DNA from: Gymnothorax reevesii
Taxonomy: Eukaryota; Chordata; Actinopteri; Anguilliformes; Muraenidae
Assembly (NCBI GenBank): GCA_029721435.1
Contig: CM056577.1
Location: forward strand, 120,028,719-120,092,718
Direction: 5' to 3'
DNA length: 64,000 bases
Shown: positions 22,933 through 35,748 of the stretch, in pieces
Layout: each line of letters begins with the position of its first letter
How positions within the stretch are numbered: the first letter of the stretch is position 1
Notes under the pieces: model-generated
Database searches by the model: none
What the model was told of the DNA's origin: nothing
Seen by the model: only the letters and a program-made list of their open reading frames with translations
Made by a program: the position numbers and the translations under genes

Positions 22933-23358
22933 GACAACAAACTCCCTGTCTAAATTAGTAGTATTAGTAATGTGCCTATCTAAGAATTACACCACCCAGT
23001 GAGTGTTAGTAAATGTTAGTAACTTAAAAACAGTTAATTGTCAATTAAGCTTAGACAGCCCCGAATCAGCACAGCACAGAAGGAAGGGTTAAATACCAAA
23101 GCCAACCAGAGCTCTGAAAATGTGCAACAACGAAGGCACGGGGCGGAACGCAGACAAGCGGTGGAGTGGCTTGGCAGACCTGGCGAAAACAAAAACATGG
23201 AAAAGTAAAAACATGGACAAGGAACATGAATTATGAAATGCAATGAATGGATACAAGAGACTGTTAAAACTGTTATGAATTATGAACATGAACTATGAAG
23301 CTATGAAACTATGAGCTATGGAATCTTGAACATGAAACAGTTAAAACCATAAATGCTG
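22913..23358 (-). mobile_element. 5' LTR fragment of chromovirus 1
   Basis: 446 bp colinear duplicate of 19376-19821. On the low side it joins pol directly, deleting the LTR 3' part, leader, gag and protease. On the high side it joins a LINE fragment at 23359, losing the first 35 or so bases of the LTR. Confidence 0.85.
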
Positions 23359-24905
23359 CATAAACTAAAGGCAGATAAGGCGGAGGGTCCTGATGGCTTA
23401 TATCCTAGAGTGCTCAGGGAAGTTGGTGAGATCATCTCTAAGCCACTATCCACCATCTTCAGACGGTCTTTAGAAACTGGAGAAATACCAAATGATTGGA
23501 AACAGGGCAATATAATACCAGTATATAAGAAAGGGGACCGTACCGAGCCAGGAAATTGCAGGCCAGACAGTTTAACTTGCATTGCGTGCAAAATATTGGA
23601 ATCTACCATAAAAGATGAGCTGGACTTATTTCTTGATCATAACAGTATCTTGAGGGATAGCCAACATGGTTTCGGCAAGGGAAGGTCATGCCTGACAAAA
23701 TTTTTTGAAGAGGCCACTAAAACTTATGACCAGAGCAGGGCTTATGACATCATATACTTGGATTTTCAGAAAGCATTTGATACAGTACTGCATAAGAGAC
23801 TAACTTTTAAAATGAGCTCCATTGGAGTTTCAGGAGGTATTCTGGAGTGGATTCAAAACTGGTTACAGGACAGAACACAAAGAGTGGTGGTTAGTGGTAT
23901 CTCATCTGGGCTATGTATAGTGGGGAGTGGCGTCCCCCAGGGATTGGTTTTGGGACCCCTGCTGTTCCTTATCTACATTAATGACCTTGATAGGAATATT
24001 GAGAGCAAATTAGTTAAATTTGCAGATGATACTAAATTGGGGGGTTTGGCAAATAGTTTAGAGTCCACTAAATGATTTGGATAGAATCCAGAATTGGGCA
24101 GAAATGTGGCAAATGAAATTTAATGTAGCAAAATGTAAAGTTGTACATGTAGGTAATAAAAACAGATGAGATTAATTCATGGGAGGTTTAAAACTGGAAT
24201 GTGCTGCACACAAGAAAAATCTGGGAGTGATTGTTGACCGAACCCTCACAGGCTCTAGCCATTGTGCCATAGCAGTTAAAAAAGCCAATCGGATGCTAGG
24301 ATACATTGCCAAAAGTATTGAGAACAAATCTAAGGAGGTGATGCTTCTTTTGTACAACACATTCGTCAGACTACATCTGGAGTATTGTGTACAGTTCTGG
24401 GGACCATACTTTAAGAAAGATATAGAGGCTCTAGAGAAAGTTCAGAGAAGAGCCACTAAGCAAATTCCAGGTATAAAAGATGAAAGCTATGAGAAGAGGC
24501 TGAAGATCCTTAATCTCTTTAGTCTTAGGAAAAGGAGACTCAGGGGTGATTTGATTGAGGTCTTTAAATTTGTTAAAGGGATTAACAAAGTGAATTATGT
24601 AGGATTCCTTCGACCAAGTGTTGTGAGTAGACCTCGGGGTCACAAATGGAAGTTTACCAAAGGTAAATTTAGCACTGATATTTGGAAATATTTCTTCACC
24701 TAAAGAGTAATTTCAATGTGGAATAGCTGCCCTTACCATATTGTTGAGGCAGAGACCTTTCAAGAGCAGGCTTGACTTAAAACTAGATACCATTGAGTCA
24801 TTGAATATCTGAAAGGATATATACACAGTAGTATAAAGAAACTGGCGAGCGTAGTTGGGCAGAACAGCCTGTTCTTGCCATACATGTTATGTTATATTAT
24901 GTTAA
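23359..24905 (+). pseudogene. 5'-truncated LINE (CR1/Jockey-like) RT to 3' end
   Basis: The frame opens at the LKADKAEGPDG finger block and continues through YLDFQKAFDTV (about 23755-23790), GVPQGLVLGPLLFLIYIND (about 23930-23985) and FADDTKLGG (about 24020-24045). After a frame change it carries the C-terminal thumb/connection block LEYCVQFWGPYFKKDIEALEKVQRRATK (24380-24460), ending near 24702. The 3' end has a short irregular tail of ATGTT/TATTA units (24880-24903). Lesions: a frame change at about 24073-24180, with the IDRIQ-like segment out of frame, and stop TAA at 24701. A second, shorter copy of the family lies at 41.6-42.2 kb on the other strand. Confidence 0.9.
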
Positions 24906-25106
24906 CTCCCTCTCCTGTCTGAAATGAACCATTGAACAAAATCCCAATTTTTAAAATACCCACAGCCAAATAAATTCTTACATTGACTGCAACCATTTAC
25001 ACTTTGAATATTTAATAAAACGCTGTATGAATTACAGGTATCATTACATTATTAGTAGCCTACTGATTGCATAAATTACCTACTAAGCAGGCTGCAGATG
25101 ACATGA

Positions 25107-25880
25107 CTAGCAGTGTCGCAGCTCCGCAGCCAGCTGCTCCCTCATTGCCCCTGCTTCTGCTGGCACTATATCAGCATTTGGAGTCGGCACCTGCACTTCA
25201 GCTTGCCGCCTTCTACAGTAATAATCTATCCTCAAACTCCAGAATCATTCCATGGCGCAGGGCAATGTTGTGCAGCACACAACACGCCACAAAGAAAGAT
25301 GCTACTTTCTGAGGATCATACTGTAAGGCCCCACCTGACCTGTCCAAGCAGCATAACCGTGAACACGCCAAATGTTTGCTCAATGACAACTCGTACGCGT
25401 GAGTATTTTCTATTTAAAGCGAACTTGTGCACACTTGTTGGCGTAATGTATGACACCATGCACCACGTCTTTAATGGACAACCATTGTCACTCAACAGCC
25501 ACCCATCCAGAGGGGGGGGTCCCTCTGGAAGACTGCAGGAATGACTGACTGTTCCATTATAAAAGCGTCGTGGCTACCTCCAGGATGATTCAAGATTTAA
25601 GCCCAATCATCGCAAATCACTGTCTGTGCAGTCGACGGCACCCAGAACCCTAGGGAACCCATATCTAGCCAAAAAATCCCACTTTACCCTGCATTGTCTC
25701 TCCGGTGTCACAGGAATGCCAGTGATGTACCTACTGGCATGTCAGACTATGCCAGCAGTGACTGCAGTTATAGCTGAAAATAGCGCCACAGTAATCCTAA
25801 CAGCAATGGGCAAGGCATACGGACAGCCGGCAGCGGTGTCTACATCATCTGCAACCAGGTGACATAATTCCGTCACTGCC
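25107..25880 (-). pseudogene. PIF/Harbinger (HARBI1-like) transposase relic
   Basis: Minus-strand translation in three frames shows the HARBI1 DDE core. FLARYGFPRVLGAVDCT holds the first Asp (about 25615-25680), GGSHDAFIM is a linker, WLLSDNGCPLKTW the second Asp (about 25470-25510), and SRVRVVIEQTFG the Glu (about 25380-25410). Then come CLDRSGGALQYDPQKV and ACCVLHNIALRHG near the C-terminus, with a stop at 25107. All three acidic residues persist, but at least three frameshifts break the frame. No Myb-like partner or TIR could be attached; Harbinger-type leader-like sequence continues to about 26.5 kb. Confidence 0.85.
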
Positions 25881-26631
25881 TGACGGGAGAGGCACAGTTT
25901 TGTCATGCATTCTCATTCTGTGGGAAATAATACTTGTATTATGTTAATTTTGGAATATTTTTCTATAATATATATCATTAATATATATTATATATAATAA
26001 TTATGTATTATTATAAAAGCAGAAAAAATTATTGATACAAAATACGAACAATATAGACTTACCTTAAAGGCCCATGTAACTGGTGCGCTGGTGGTACATG
26101 TGTTCTGGGCGTCTTCTATTATTTAACTGGCGATCAAGCGATTTAGTACTATCTCTGCCATTTTCTCATGGGTTTAACTGAGGCTAAAGCAAGGTGGCTT
26201 TTTACAGGCGAGTTAATTCGGGAGGTGGAGCCACATGTGCACGTACACATGTCCAAGTAGACGCGCATTGAAGCCGCCTGGGCACGCTCTTGTAAAAGCC
26301 CAAATGGGTAGGAGGTAGTTTGAGGACCCGCTAAACGCTTTCCCTAACGTGAGTTCAAGATAGCAATTGTTGGGAAAGTGCATAAACACCCCCATGGGCA
26401 CACCTCCAAGTGCAAATAAAGGAGATGGCATAATGTATTGCGGTTAGTGTGGCCGCAAGATACTGTTTAGGGATAGTGGAAGCTGCTAAATGCGTAATTC
26501 ACGGATAGTGGTAAGTGGCATATGTATATATATGTGTATGTGTGTGTGTTAGGTTTCAAATTTAGAAAAAAAAACTCTTTGTTCTTGTTCGCCACACATG
26601 TTCTGTTAGATGTTGGCTATTTTGCCCTATA
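25881..26631. other. Unassigned sequence beside the Harbinger relic
   Basis: AT-only palindromic tract near 25960-26010, then a GC-richer block (26210-26450) with CACATGTGCACGTACACATG and GGGCACACCTCCAAG of the type found in fish Harbinger leaders. It may be the 5' part of the element on the minus strand. A short TATATGTGTATGTGTGTGT run lies at 26520-26550. Confidence 0.4.
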
Positions 26632-27705
26632 AGCGGGGGCCGTTACGCCCATACCCTTGTACAAAACGGTCCCCCTCAATTTATTTTTTTAACTGAGACT
26701 TTCTCCAGTAAATATCCGTTTGGGGCCATTTTTATTATGTGCGTTTTCATGGGAGTTAAAGATTCTTGAACACTATGGTCCGTAACTACGAAAGTTGCTT
26801 GTCTCCTGTGCACGTATAAATCAGTTAAGCGCAGACTAAAATTTGCGCTTTACTTTAGTCACACACTATGAAGCGGTTTTAGGTTTACACACGGACAATT
26901 TCTGCCATTCCCAGACGCTTTAGATGTAAAGTGACATGTCATGGATGGGCTTTGGCATATAGCTGGTTTCCCTAGAATTACAGGTGCTATAGCCAGTGTT
27001 CTTACAATTAGTGCTCCCCTGTCAAAGAATGCTACCGCAATGCAAAGCGATCGTAAAGTTTTTTTTCGCCTTAATATTGCAATATGACTCAGTTTACAGT
27101 AGTAACTTTATTTGATAGCTTATTATAACATAAGCAGATGTTATAATGAGTTGGATAAGTTTGTTTGAAGATATATGCCCACATTTACCATTATCATCTC
27201 ATTTCTGCATTTTCAGGAAAACCCAGCATGTACTGGCAAATATATTTGGTTTCTAGGTCAAAAGGTGCACTGAAAAAAAAATCTTTTTTTTTTTTTTTTT
27301 TTTGAGGTTACTTAAGATATGGGCGAAGAAAGTGCAGAACCGCAAAGCAGCATAATTTGATGGGTAGCAAAATTTGACAGAACACCAGAACGCATATCCC
27401 TGTTCACAATCCAGCAGCCAGTCAAATCCCACTTAACAGATTGAACTGAGGACATCAAGGTTAGACGGGCATTGGTGGACACAAATAACTAATCAGCTGT
27501 TTAGAGTGTTTCGTAGGGTGTGATTAAAACACACGTTTAGCTAGAGGCATCTAAGTCATATTTATACACGTCTAAACGCTACACATGGACAATAGATAGA
27601 CACCGTTCGTAGTTACGGTCCTATGAGTTGCATTGAATTTCTGCCGCAGCTTTGATCAGATGAGGCCTAGACGTTAAGGGGCCCGTTTTGCCCCACCTTC
27701 CCCTA
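26632..27705. mobile_element. Candidate long-inverted-arm element
   Basis: Two diverged inverted arms are visible. ACAAAACGGTCCCC (about 26661) pairs with GGGGCCCGTTTTGCCCC (about 27678-27694). GGTCCGTAACTACGAA (about 26789) pairs with TTCGTAGTTACGGTCC (about 27607-27622). A GCACGTATAAATC block (about 26811) pairs with ATTTATACACGTC near 27560. The centre is non-coding with a poly-T of about 20 near 27285. No TSD found; the limits are approximate. Confidence 0.5.
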
Positions 27706-29215
27706 CATTTTCGGCTTATCTTGATGTTTGGGTACCTAGAGAAAGATTTGGATGTGTAAAAACAAAAAGCTTTCAGTCAAGAAAATAGCCTTCAAATCTG
27801 AAGAAACACATTGAGGTAAGTGGAGTGCTTGCTATGGTAAGCTAATTTCCCTGACTTAAGCTATGCATGTTAGCCTAGGCTTAGGCGTAGGCTAGAATTA
27901 TATTAATTTCGGTCACTGACATGATACGACTGCTCTAATCTAGTAGAGTGCATGTTAACATGGCCGTGGCTTGCTCGCTTAATTTGTATGTGACTAAGTA
28001 GGTCCTTTGTTGGACTTTAATTTATTATATTATATTTACTATAAAATGTTGATTATATTAAATATTATTGCATTTATTGCTCAATTACAATTCCTTATTA
28101 ATGTCCTTTCAGTATGAAAAGAATTAATAGGTAAAGAACCCAAAAAACAAGCCCCCCCAACCCCCCTAAAAAAAATAAAATAAAAATTTCAACACCCAGG
28201 TTTACTGTTTACATCAGGTTTATTTGAATATACTTTAACTAGTCTTCTTTTTTGGTTTTGCTGAATGATATTAAATAATGCAGATGCTGCTACTAGTAAT
28301 ACTTACACCTCTACCGATGCCATTATTAGGAATTTTACCAGCAACAACCTTTGTTTATTGTAAAGGTTAGCATACCTATTAGGCTTACCCTCCGTGATAC
28401 AGTTCACACTTTAATTCTGCAGATTATGTGTTACCTAACAGGCATGATCTGAAGAATTAAAAAGGCACAGCCCCAAACAATTTTTTAGTTGAAATATAGG
28501 CCTAGAAATCAACCTATCATGCAAGTACTTTTACTCTTAATACTTTAAAGCCACATACTCATCTTCGATAGGATGACAATCACCTAAATCACACAATAAC
28601 TTTAAAATACTTTACCATATAGATTAATCTCTCCGCAATGCAGTGATGCCTTTGAAAAAAATTAACTACATCGGGAAATGTTTGTATTTGACCGCCAATG
28701 TGTGTAACCCTACTTCTTTTAACTCGCCAAAAAAACACACACATTTCCATGACGTCGTACACATGATAGCGATTATAGCGAATCGGTATTATAGCGATTA
28801 TAGCGAATAGGGATTTTTATGCAAATATGACACACATACATCAAGTCAATAACTATCCTATTACAGTAGAGTCATCCAAACATCGCAATCATTTCTTTAT
28901 GTCATATATGTTAGGCTATTTACCTCGTGAAAATCCAAAAGACGATGACTTGGCTTCCTTGTTCGTTGCGCGACATGCTTATTTTTCCTTCCGGGTCTAT
29001 TTTTAGCAACTTGCCGACAAGGGAAACCTCCTCAATAGTTTTATCTATATCGCTGGACCTGGGGGTTCTAAAATCGTGCGAGTGTTCGTATTTGTTATAT
29101 CTAGCCGCTACGAACATTGGAAAGTTCTCTAAAAAAAATTCTCAAAATTAAGTCATAATTAGTGAATCCGTGAGTATGTGGCTTTAAGTACATTTGAAAG
29201 CAAGTACTTTCTTAA
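27706..29215. other. Unassigned AT-rich sequence
   Basis: Includes a small tandem of TTATAGCGA words (28768-28811) and a 65-codon minus frame at 28920-29117 with no motif I know. No terminal repeats identified. Confidence 0.4.
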
Positions 29216-29221
29216 TTTTAC

Positions 29222-29716
29222 TTAAAGGAGAATTCTGGTGCGAAATTGACTTTGGCTGTATTGAAAAATGATAATGAGTACTAACTCTGTGACTCACAAA
29301 CGAATAGGAAGGATAGGGGAACAGATTGCAATCTATTCGTTCGTGCTCATCAATCGACTTATTGTGAGTTTCAAGATGGAGGCGACTGGAAACTACATCG
29401 AGGTACTCTATGCATAAATAGTCTTTTTTAATAAACTACTTGTGCATTTTCAAAGTTCTGAGTGCCTCGTTTTAAATGTCAGGGCCCTCGGAATTCTGTC
29501 AATGAAGTGTGGAGCTACTTTGAGCCTTGTTAATGATTAAAAAAATAGCGATTTCTTTGCATGGCAACGCGATGCCCGATTCACAACCAACCTGCTGGGA
29601 GCTTCGACTAAAAATCCATTTATTTTGAAAAGTTGCGTGGGTACGAAGGTGGGGTATTCGACAAAAATTAGTACTCATTATCATGTTTCAATACACCCCA
29701 AGTCACTATCACACTT
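29222..29716. mobile_element. TTAA-flanked MITE, right end truncated
   Basis: Begins TTAAAGGAGAATTCTGG, a terminus familiar from fish TTAA (piggyBac-type) MITEs. Inner inverted segments match: GTATTGAAAAATGATAATGA with AGTACTAA (about 29260-29285) against the complement at 29668-29695. The expected right terminus is missing where the SINE A-tail starts at about 29718. Superfamily by terminus only. Confidence 0.55.
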
Positions 29717-29717
29717 T

Positions 29718-30200
29718 CTTTCTTTTTTTTTCTTTTTTTTTTAAATTTGGCATCTCCAATCCCACCCGAATCTGGAATGCCCAATTGGGTAACTAAGTAC
29801 AAAGCTTGCTCGTATGCGACCCCTTGCTGCCAACTCAGGATAGTGAGACAGTTCTCGGCTCTCCTCCGAAGCACGTGCCTGTCCGCCACTGATTCTTATA
29901 CACTCATTGGTTTAATCTTCGCAAGTTCAGAACTAGGGCGGAGGATACCCGGACATGAACCAACCCGGAGTCTTCCTGACGAGCGCCCGTCTGGCCAACA
30001 GGAGGCGCTGGAGCAACGAACAAAGCTGATATATATATTGTATACCCAAATCCGGCAGTTCCTTCCCAATTTGAAACCCTGTAGCGCGATAGCCAATTGT
30101 GCGCTACTCTGAAAAACCTGCCAACCCCTGCCGGTGGGAACGTCGGGGCTCAAACTCGCGATGTGGTGATCACCTCTGCACTACAGAGCAGTGCATTACT
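29718..30200 (-). mobile_element. tRNA-like SINE with A-rich tail
   Basis: On the minus strand a box-B-like GCGAGTTTGAGCCCC (30145-30159) sits just 3' of a box-A-like TAGTGCAGAGG (about 30172-30183), followed by a 400 bp unique body and an A/G-rich tail (29718-29745). The A-B spacing is shorter than in tRNA, so the head is degraded or only partly tRNA-derived. It may have inserted into or beside the TTAA MITE, whose right end is lost at the tail. Confidence 0.5.
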
Positions 30201-31886
30201 GCAGCATTTTGTCAAATATAAATTCTTATCGTCAGTCTCAAATTCTGTATATTTGCAACAGCAATTGCAATATCGTAAGCTGCGTCATTCATTCATTCTT
30301 ACAACACTTTGGGCAGGAGATTGAGTTTTCAGTGTTTTTTTTTCTTTTCTGAGGCGAAACAACATGTCGGATTGCAAAACACTGATCAAACCATGCATTT
30401 ATCCACACCCTGCATTCCGTTTGCTGCATCGCGAGAATGTTTAGTGTCTGCTGGTGCAGCGGGCAGACAGCACACCCTCAGCTCACGCCCAAAGTTGGAG
30501 ATAACTTGGGCGTGCAGGGAAGAGGGCAGTGGCATGGCGAGCAAACAAACCTGAAATGCTGGCCTCCTTTAAGTGTAGCATGAGCCGCCTCAGTCATCTG
30601 CTTCGCAGCTTATCATACTGGCTACACATTTCCAGCACACCGTATCAAACATGTCATGACGTGTTTTTTGGTTTCCCATTGAGACTAACTACTAAATTGA
30701 AAAAATTCTCACAGGCAGATAAAAGAAAATATGTGCAAAATGTGCATGTGGGCAGCAGAGTAGTGTTAAGAGATTTGAGCTTCTCGTTGAAAAACATTCT
30801 GCCTTCAACAATTTTTTAGTCCGTAATAAGACTTGAAATTATGTCTATTTCTCTCGCAAAAAAAAGGGTATGTTCGTTTTACGATACTGTTTGCTTGGCA
30901 GATAGCATTTCCTGCCTTCATCTAGAATTTCTTGGGAGTGGTGTTACTATCCCACCTCAAAGGCAATTTTCCTCTTATCAGGCTGAGAAGAATTGATATC
31001 AACATTATAGGTCCAGAATACTTGTTTAAATGTACATTTATATTGTTTTTGCTTTGTAAAAATTGAGGAAAAATGTCATTGCTTTTCTGTGCAGCAGTTA
31101 TCTTTTCTTCCCACATTGTTGCTCTCATGCTGTTTACAGAGTTTGTTCATTTACATGGGAGACATCCGTATTGTACCAATACAGATAATACACATAGTAT
31201 GTAACATTTTGTACACAGTGAATCTCATGCATTTTTAGACGGTGGGTTTTTCAGTGATCCAGTGCATTGGAGGTGAAACGTGAAGTGGAAGGAAGGTTAA
31301 AGTGCAAACCATCAGCTGCCTTAAAGTCTTTTGAATCCACATAAAGTGACCTTAATTGCAATCCCTTCTCCACATTGTTTGCCTTCTTAATTTGATAAAA
31401 TGTAATTGGGCAAATCTACATTTGACATCTTAATTGAAATCATTGCACTTATTTGTTGCATTTGATGACACCCTGAAGTTAGCAACCAGCTGTCACCATC
31501 AGACACTGGGCACCTTCCGAGATGATGCTCTTCCAAACATATATGGCCTCCATCTTCCTGTATGCTTCGAGAGGCTTATTGCATTTGGCTTTGTCTTGAG
31601 AAAGAGATGAGCGTATTCATTTTGCTTCAGCTCAGGACACTCATGACTCAACCAGTCAAGAATGTTCCACTTCAAGCCAAGAGAAACAGGCTTGGTTACT
31701 TTAGCAAAATGTCTTTGGTCACTATCCTGCTACACGGTCAAATTCTGTCCAATGCTTGTTTAGATATTTAGGGTTGTATCTAAACACTTATTGTCCAAAA
31801 GTCTTAGGCACTCTGCATTTAAAAAAAAAAAAAATTGAATCTGGCTTTACTTTTTGTTTTCCACATTAGTGTTGCTGACGATGAAA
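30201..31886. other. Unassigned sequence
   Basis: Open frames of 75-96 codons occur but show no motif. Nothing else recognised. Confidence 0.4.
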
Positions 31887-31888
31887 GG

Positions 31889-33345
31889 TACAGTGCTGTG
31901 AAAAAGTATTTGCCCCTTCCTGATTTCTTATTTTTTCCATATTTGTCACACTTAAATTTTTCAGATCATCAAACAAATTTTCCTATCATACAAAGATAAA
32001 CAGAATAAAAACAAAATGCAGTTTTTCAATGATGATTTTATTTATTGGGGGAAACAGCTATCCAAACCTACCTGGCCATGTGTGAAAAAGTAACTGCCCC
32101 ATCCTTGTTAAATCATGAATTAACTGAGATTAACCACCTTTTTTTAGTTCAATTTCACTTGCCACACCCAGGCCTGTTTACTGTCAGACTTGTTGAATCA
32201 AAAAATCACTTCAGTTGAACCTGTCTGCAGAAGTTAAGTAAGCTAAAAGATCTCAAAAAGCAACTCATCATGCCGCGATTTAAAGAAATTCAAGAACAGA
32301 TGAGAAACATAGTCATTGACATTTATCGGCCTGGAAAGCCATTTCTAAGGATTTGGGACTCCAGAAAAACCATGGAGAGAGCCATTATCCATAAATGGGG
32401 AAAACTTGGAACAGTGGTGAACATTTCCAGGAGTGGCTGGCCTCCCATAATTAGTCCAAGTGCAAATCAGCAACTCAACCAGGAGGTCACAAAAGAAACC
32501 CAGAGCAACATCTAAAGAACTGCAGGCCTCACTTGCCTCAGTTAAAGTCAGTATTCATGATCCAACAATAAGAAAGAGATTGGGCAAAAATGATATCCAT
32601 GGGAGAGTTCCAAGGCAAAAACCACTGCTGACCAAAAAGAACACAAAGAATTGTCTCATATTTGCAAAAAAAAAAAAAACATCTTGATGATCCCCAATAC
32701 TTTTGGGAAAATATTCTGTGGACTGACGAGACAAAAGTTGAACTTCTTGGATAGTGTGCGTGCCGCTGCATCTGGCTTAAAACTAACACAGCATTTCATA
32801 AAAGAACATCGCACCAGCAGTCAACAGTGCTAGAGTAATGGTCTGGGGCTGCTTTGCTGATTCAGGAATTGGACGACTTGCTGTAATTGACAGGACCATG
32901 AATTCTACTCTCTACCAGAAAATCCTGAAGGAGAATATCCCACCATTATTTCATGACCTCAAGCTCAAGTGCACTTGGGTTATGCAGCAGGACAATGATC
33001 AGAAACACACTTGCAAGTCCATCTCTGAATGGCTTAAAAAAACAAAATGAAGGTTTTAAAGGGGCCGAAGTCCGGACTTAAATCTGATTGTGATGCTGTG
33101 GCATGACCTTCAACAGGCCGTTAATGCTCGAAAAACCATGCAATGTGGCTAAATTAAAACAATTTTGCAAAGAGGAGGGGGCCAAATACCTCCACAGCGA
33201 TGCGAAAGACTCATTGCCAGTTATCGCAAATGCTTGATTGCAGTTGTTGTCGCCAAGAGTGGCGATTAGGTTAAGGAGGCAGGTAGGTTTGGATAGCTTT
33301 TTTTCCCTCAATAAATGAAATCATCATTTGAAAACTGCATTTTAA
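31889..33345 (+). pseudogene. Tc1-like transposon, family C, right TIR lost
   Basis: The left TIR begins TACAGTGCTGTGAAAAAG. An inner subterminal block around CTATCCAAACCTACCTGG (about 32058) returns inverted at about 33280. The transposase frame from ATG 32270 has the N-terminal HTH, then WTDETKVELL in a shifted frame (first D, about 32718), MVWGCFADSG (32838), and QQDNDQKH (second D, about 32987). At the third position the family motif NPIE reads NLIV, so the catalytic Glu is replaced by Val (about 33080). An A13 homopolymer near 32670 causes a frameshift. The outer right TIR is absent. Dead on three counts. Confidence 0.9.
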
Positions 33346-35238
33346 TCAAACGGTAATCACACCAAATATTAGTTTGATTTGGTTTTTAAGAGCTTACAGC
33401 TCTGTATAGTACATTTCTCACTCATTAGAAACTTTTGATTTCTTTATTTTTGCAATCATATTCACCCTACTGAATTGCTTTAAATGTACTTAAAACTTTT
33501 GCATTGTAGCACTGCACTGTATATATAATCCCCCCCAGATTCACCCTGTGGCTGCACCACCAGCAGTCACATCGTTAATGGTGTGTGATGAGCCATTTGA
33601 AGTCGTAGCTGTAGTACACCACTCATATCTCCACCCTGTCTCAAATGTAGTGGGAACGGGGGAGTGTTGAAACACGGGTGGTAAACTTTGCAAACACTGC
33701 TTGCTCAAATTTACCGTATACCTTGCATGTCACATTTTCTCAGTTCCATGGGTGGGAATAGAGCCAAATAAAGTGCCACACCCACTATTATTCTGCAGAT
33801 TACATGTATGATATGAACAATCAAAACTTGAACACATTTCATTTATTTAAGTGAAATAAACAACACAATGACCTATGTAATACTTTGTCAGGGGTTAAAC
33901 TAATTATTTTCTGGCACAACCAAAGCAAATTACTGAACTAAAAGACCAATAGCATGGCTATTTATGTGAGAATCAAAACCAGCAAGCCCTATAGCAAACA
34001 CAATACTGGATAATTTTACAGTACAAAGAGATGGCCAAGTTTTTTTTTGCTGCAAAATAAAAAAGTGATTTAACATAAAACTTGTTTAACCAGTTGTTTC
34101 ATTTTGAAGCAAGAGAGTGCTGTACTTCTACAATGGCACACCCTTCTTAAAAAAAAAAAAACAGCATGAGTTTGTTGTTATGAACTGGTTTAGACTGGTT
34201 AATGCTCTGGTTTACTGTGTTGAAAAATCCTCTTACAGTGGACAAGTCAACTTGAGTGTGTTTACCACTATTTTAGCATGGTCACCTGGTGACCAGCACA
34301 GCTGAGACCAAAATACAACATATATTGGTCCTACTAGTGACACTGACATGCATTATTCTCATCATACTAGTTAATGCAGTTGTAACAGTTACCTGTTCAG
34401 TTTGTTTAGTGCCTCCTCATGTACTTCCAAGTGGTACAGTGACTGATGCGGCAAGGTATGATATTCAGGTATTGGGAATACCTGTCCATATTGCAGAAAT
34501 AGAAAATTTGCTCAGAAATGGATTCTTCACCAAAGCTGGGTTACACATTCAGTCTGATACTTGTCTCTGGACACTGATTAATCGCTCCCTTTATTTTAAT
34601 TAAAAGAAAAAAAATGTCCTTGATTTGAACTACTAAATGTGGGCTAAGTGGTTCAAACTTGTCACACGTACCCCACCATGTTTTGGTTTTCTGATAATTT
34701 CCAGCTGCAATACCATATTTTGTTCAAAAACTATGATACACTTTATTGGGCATACTAATGTAAATCAATCACACAAGATTTAGAGATGTGATCTCTCTCA
34801 TATGCAATCTCTGGACTGTGCTGCAAATCTGCTGCCATTGTCAGGATTATTTTCACAACTAACTACAATATGCAGAAATGTAGAGTGGATCTGATCTTAA
34901 AACCGTGACTTTCTTGCCAGTGCTGCAGGGGGTGCTATGGAAAGATTTTCAAAGAGAACTACATGAGAACCAACAGTCCTAGGTTTTTTATTATTATTAT
35001 GAGACTTTAAATCTAAGGCGTCATGCAAAATTTTGCCAAATTTTTGTGAAAGATTGCTTGGCAAGAGATTTTATTTTTTTTTTGCAAATCTGGAAAAGAA
35101 TCAAACAACCCAACCCAGCAGCCCAACCCAACCCAACATTTTTGCATAATGGTGCAAACAAAAAATCACGGAAGGTGGATCATTATACTGAATGCAACAC
35201 TCAAGCATTTGTTGAAATTGAGTCCAACTTTTAAGGGT
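33346..35238. other. Unassigned sequence
   Basis: No domain, TIR or LTR recognised. A few poly-A/T runs and a 104-codon frame at 34289 with hydrophobic start, no known motif. Confidence 0.4.
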
Positions 35239-35748
35239 TGTGTCACATACCCTTGTGACAGGCATGGAGGACAGGAAGGTGTGGACTGCACTCAGGTGCA
35301 AGGATGGACTTCGTTGTTATTATATTTATTATCCTTTAGGCACATGACTAAGGCACATCCAAAGCAAAACAGGAAACATTATTATAATACAAAACCCAAA
35401 ACCAGTGAAGTTGGCACGCTGTGTAAATTGTAAATAAAAACAGAATACAATGATTTGCAAATCTTTTTCAACCTATATTCAATTGAATACACTGCAAAGA
35501 GAAGTTACCTAATGTTCAAACAGGTAAACTTTGTAATTTTTTGCAAATATTAGCTAATTTGGAATTTGATGCCTGCAACATGTTTCAAAAAAGCTGGCAA
35601 GAGAAGCAATAAAGACAGAGAGTTGAGGTACTCACCAAACACTTATTTGGAACATCCCACAGGGGAAGGGGCTAATTGGGGACAGGTGGGGGCCATGATT
35701 GGGTATAAAAGCAGCTTCCCTGAAATGGTCAGTCATTCACAAACAAGG

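Noticed and set aside
25067..25862. Plus-strand open frames of 78-143 codons
   Set aside because: Antisense to the Harbinger transposase relic, whose DDE motifs are on the minus strand.
34289..34603. 104-codon frame with a hydrophobic N-terminal stretch
   Set aside because: Could suggest a membrane protein, but there is no homology cue, splice context or neighbouring exon.
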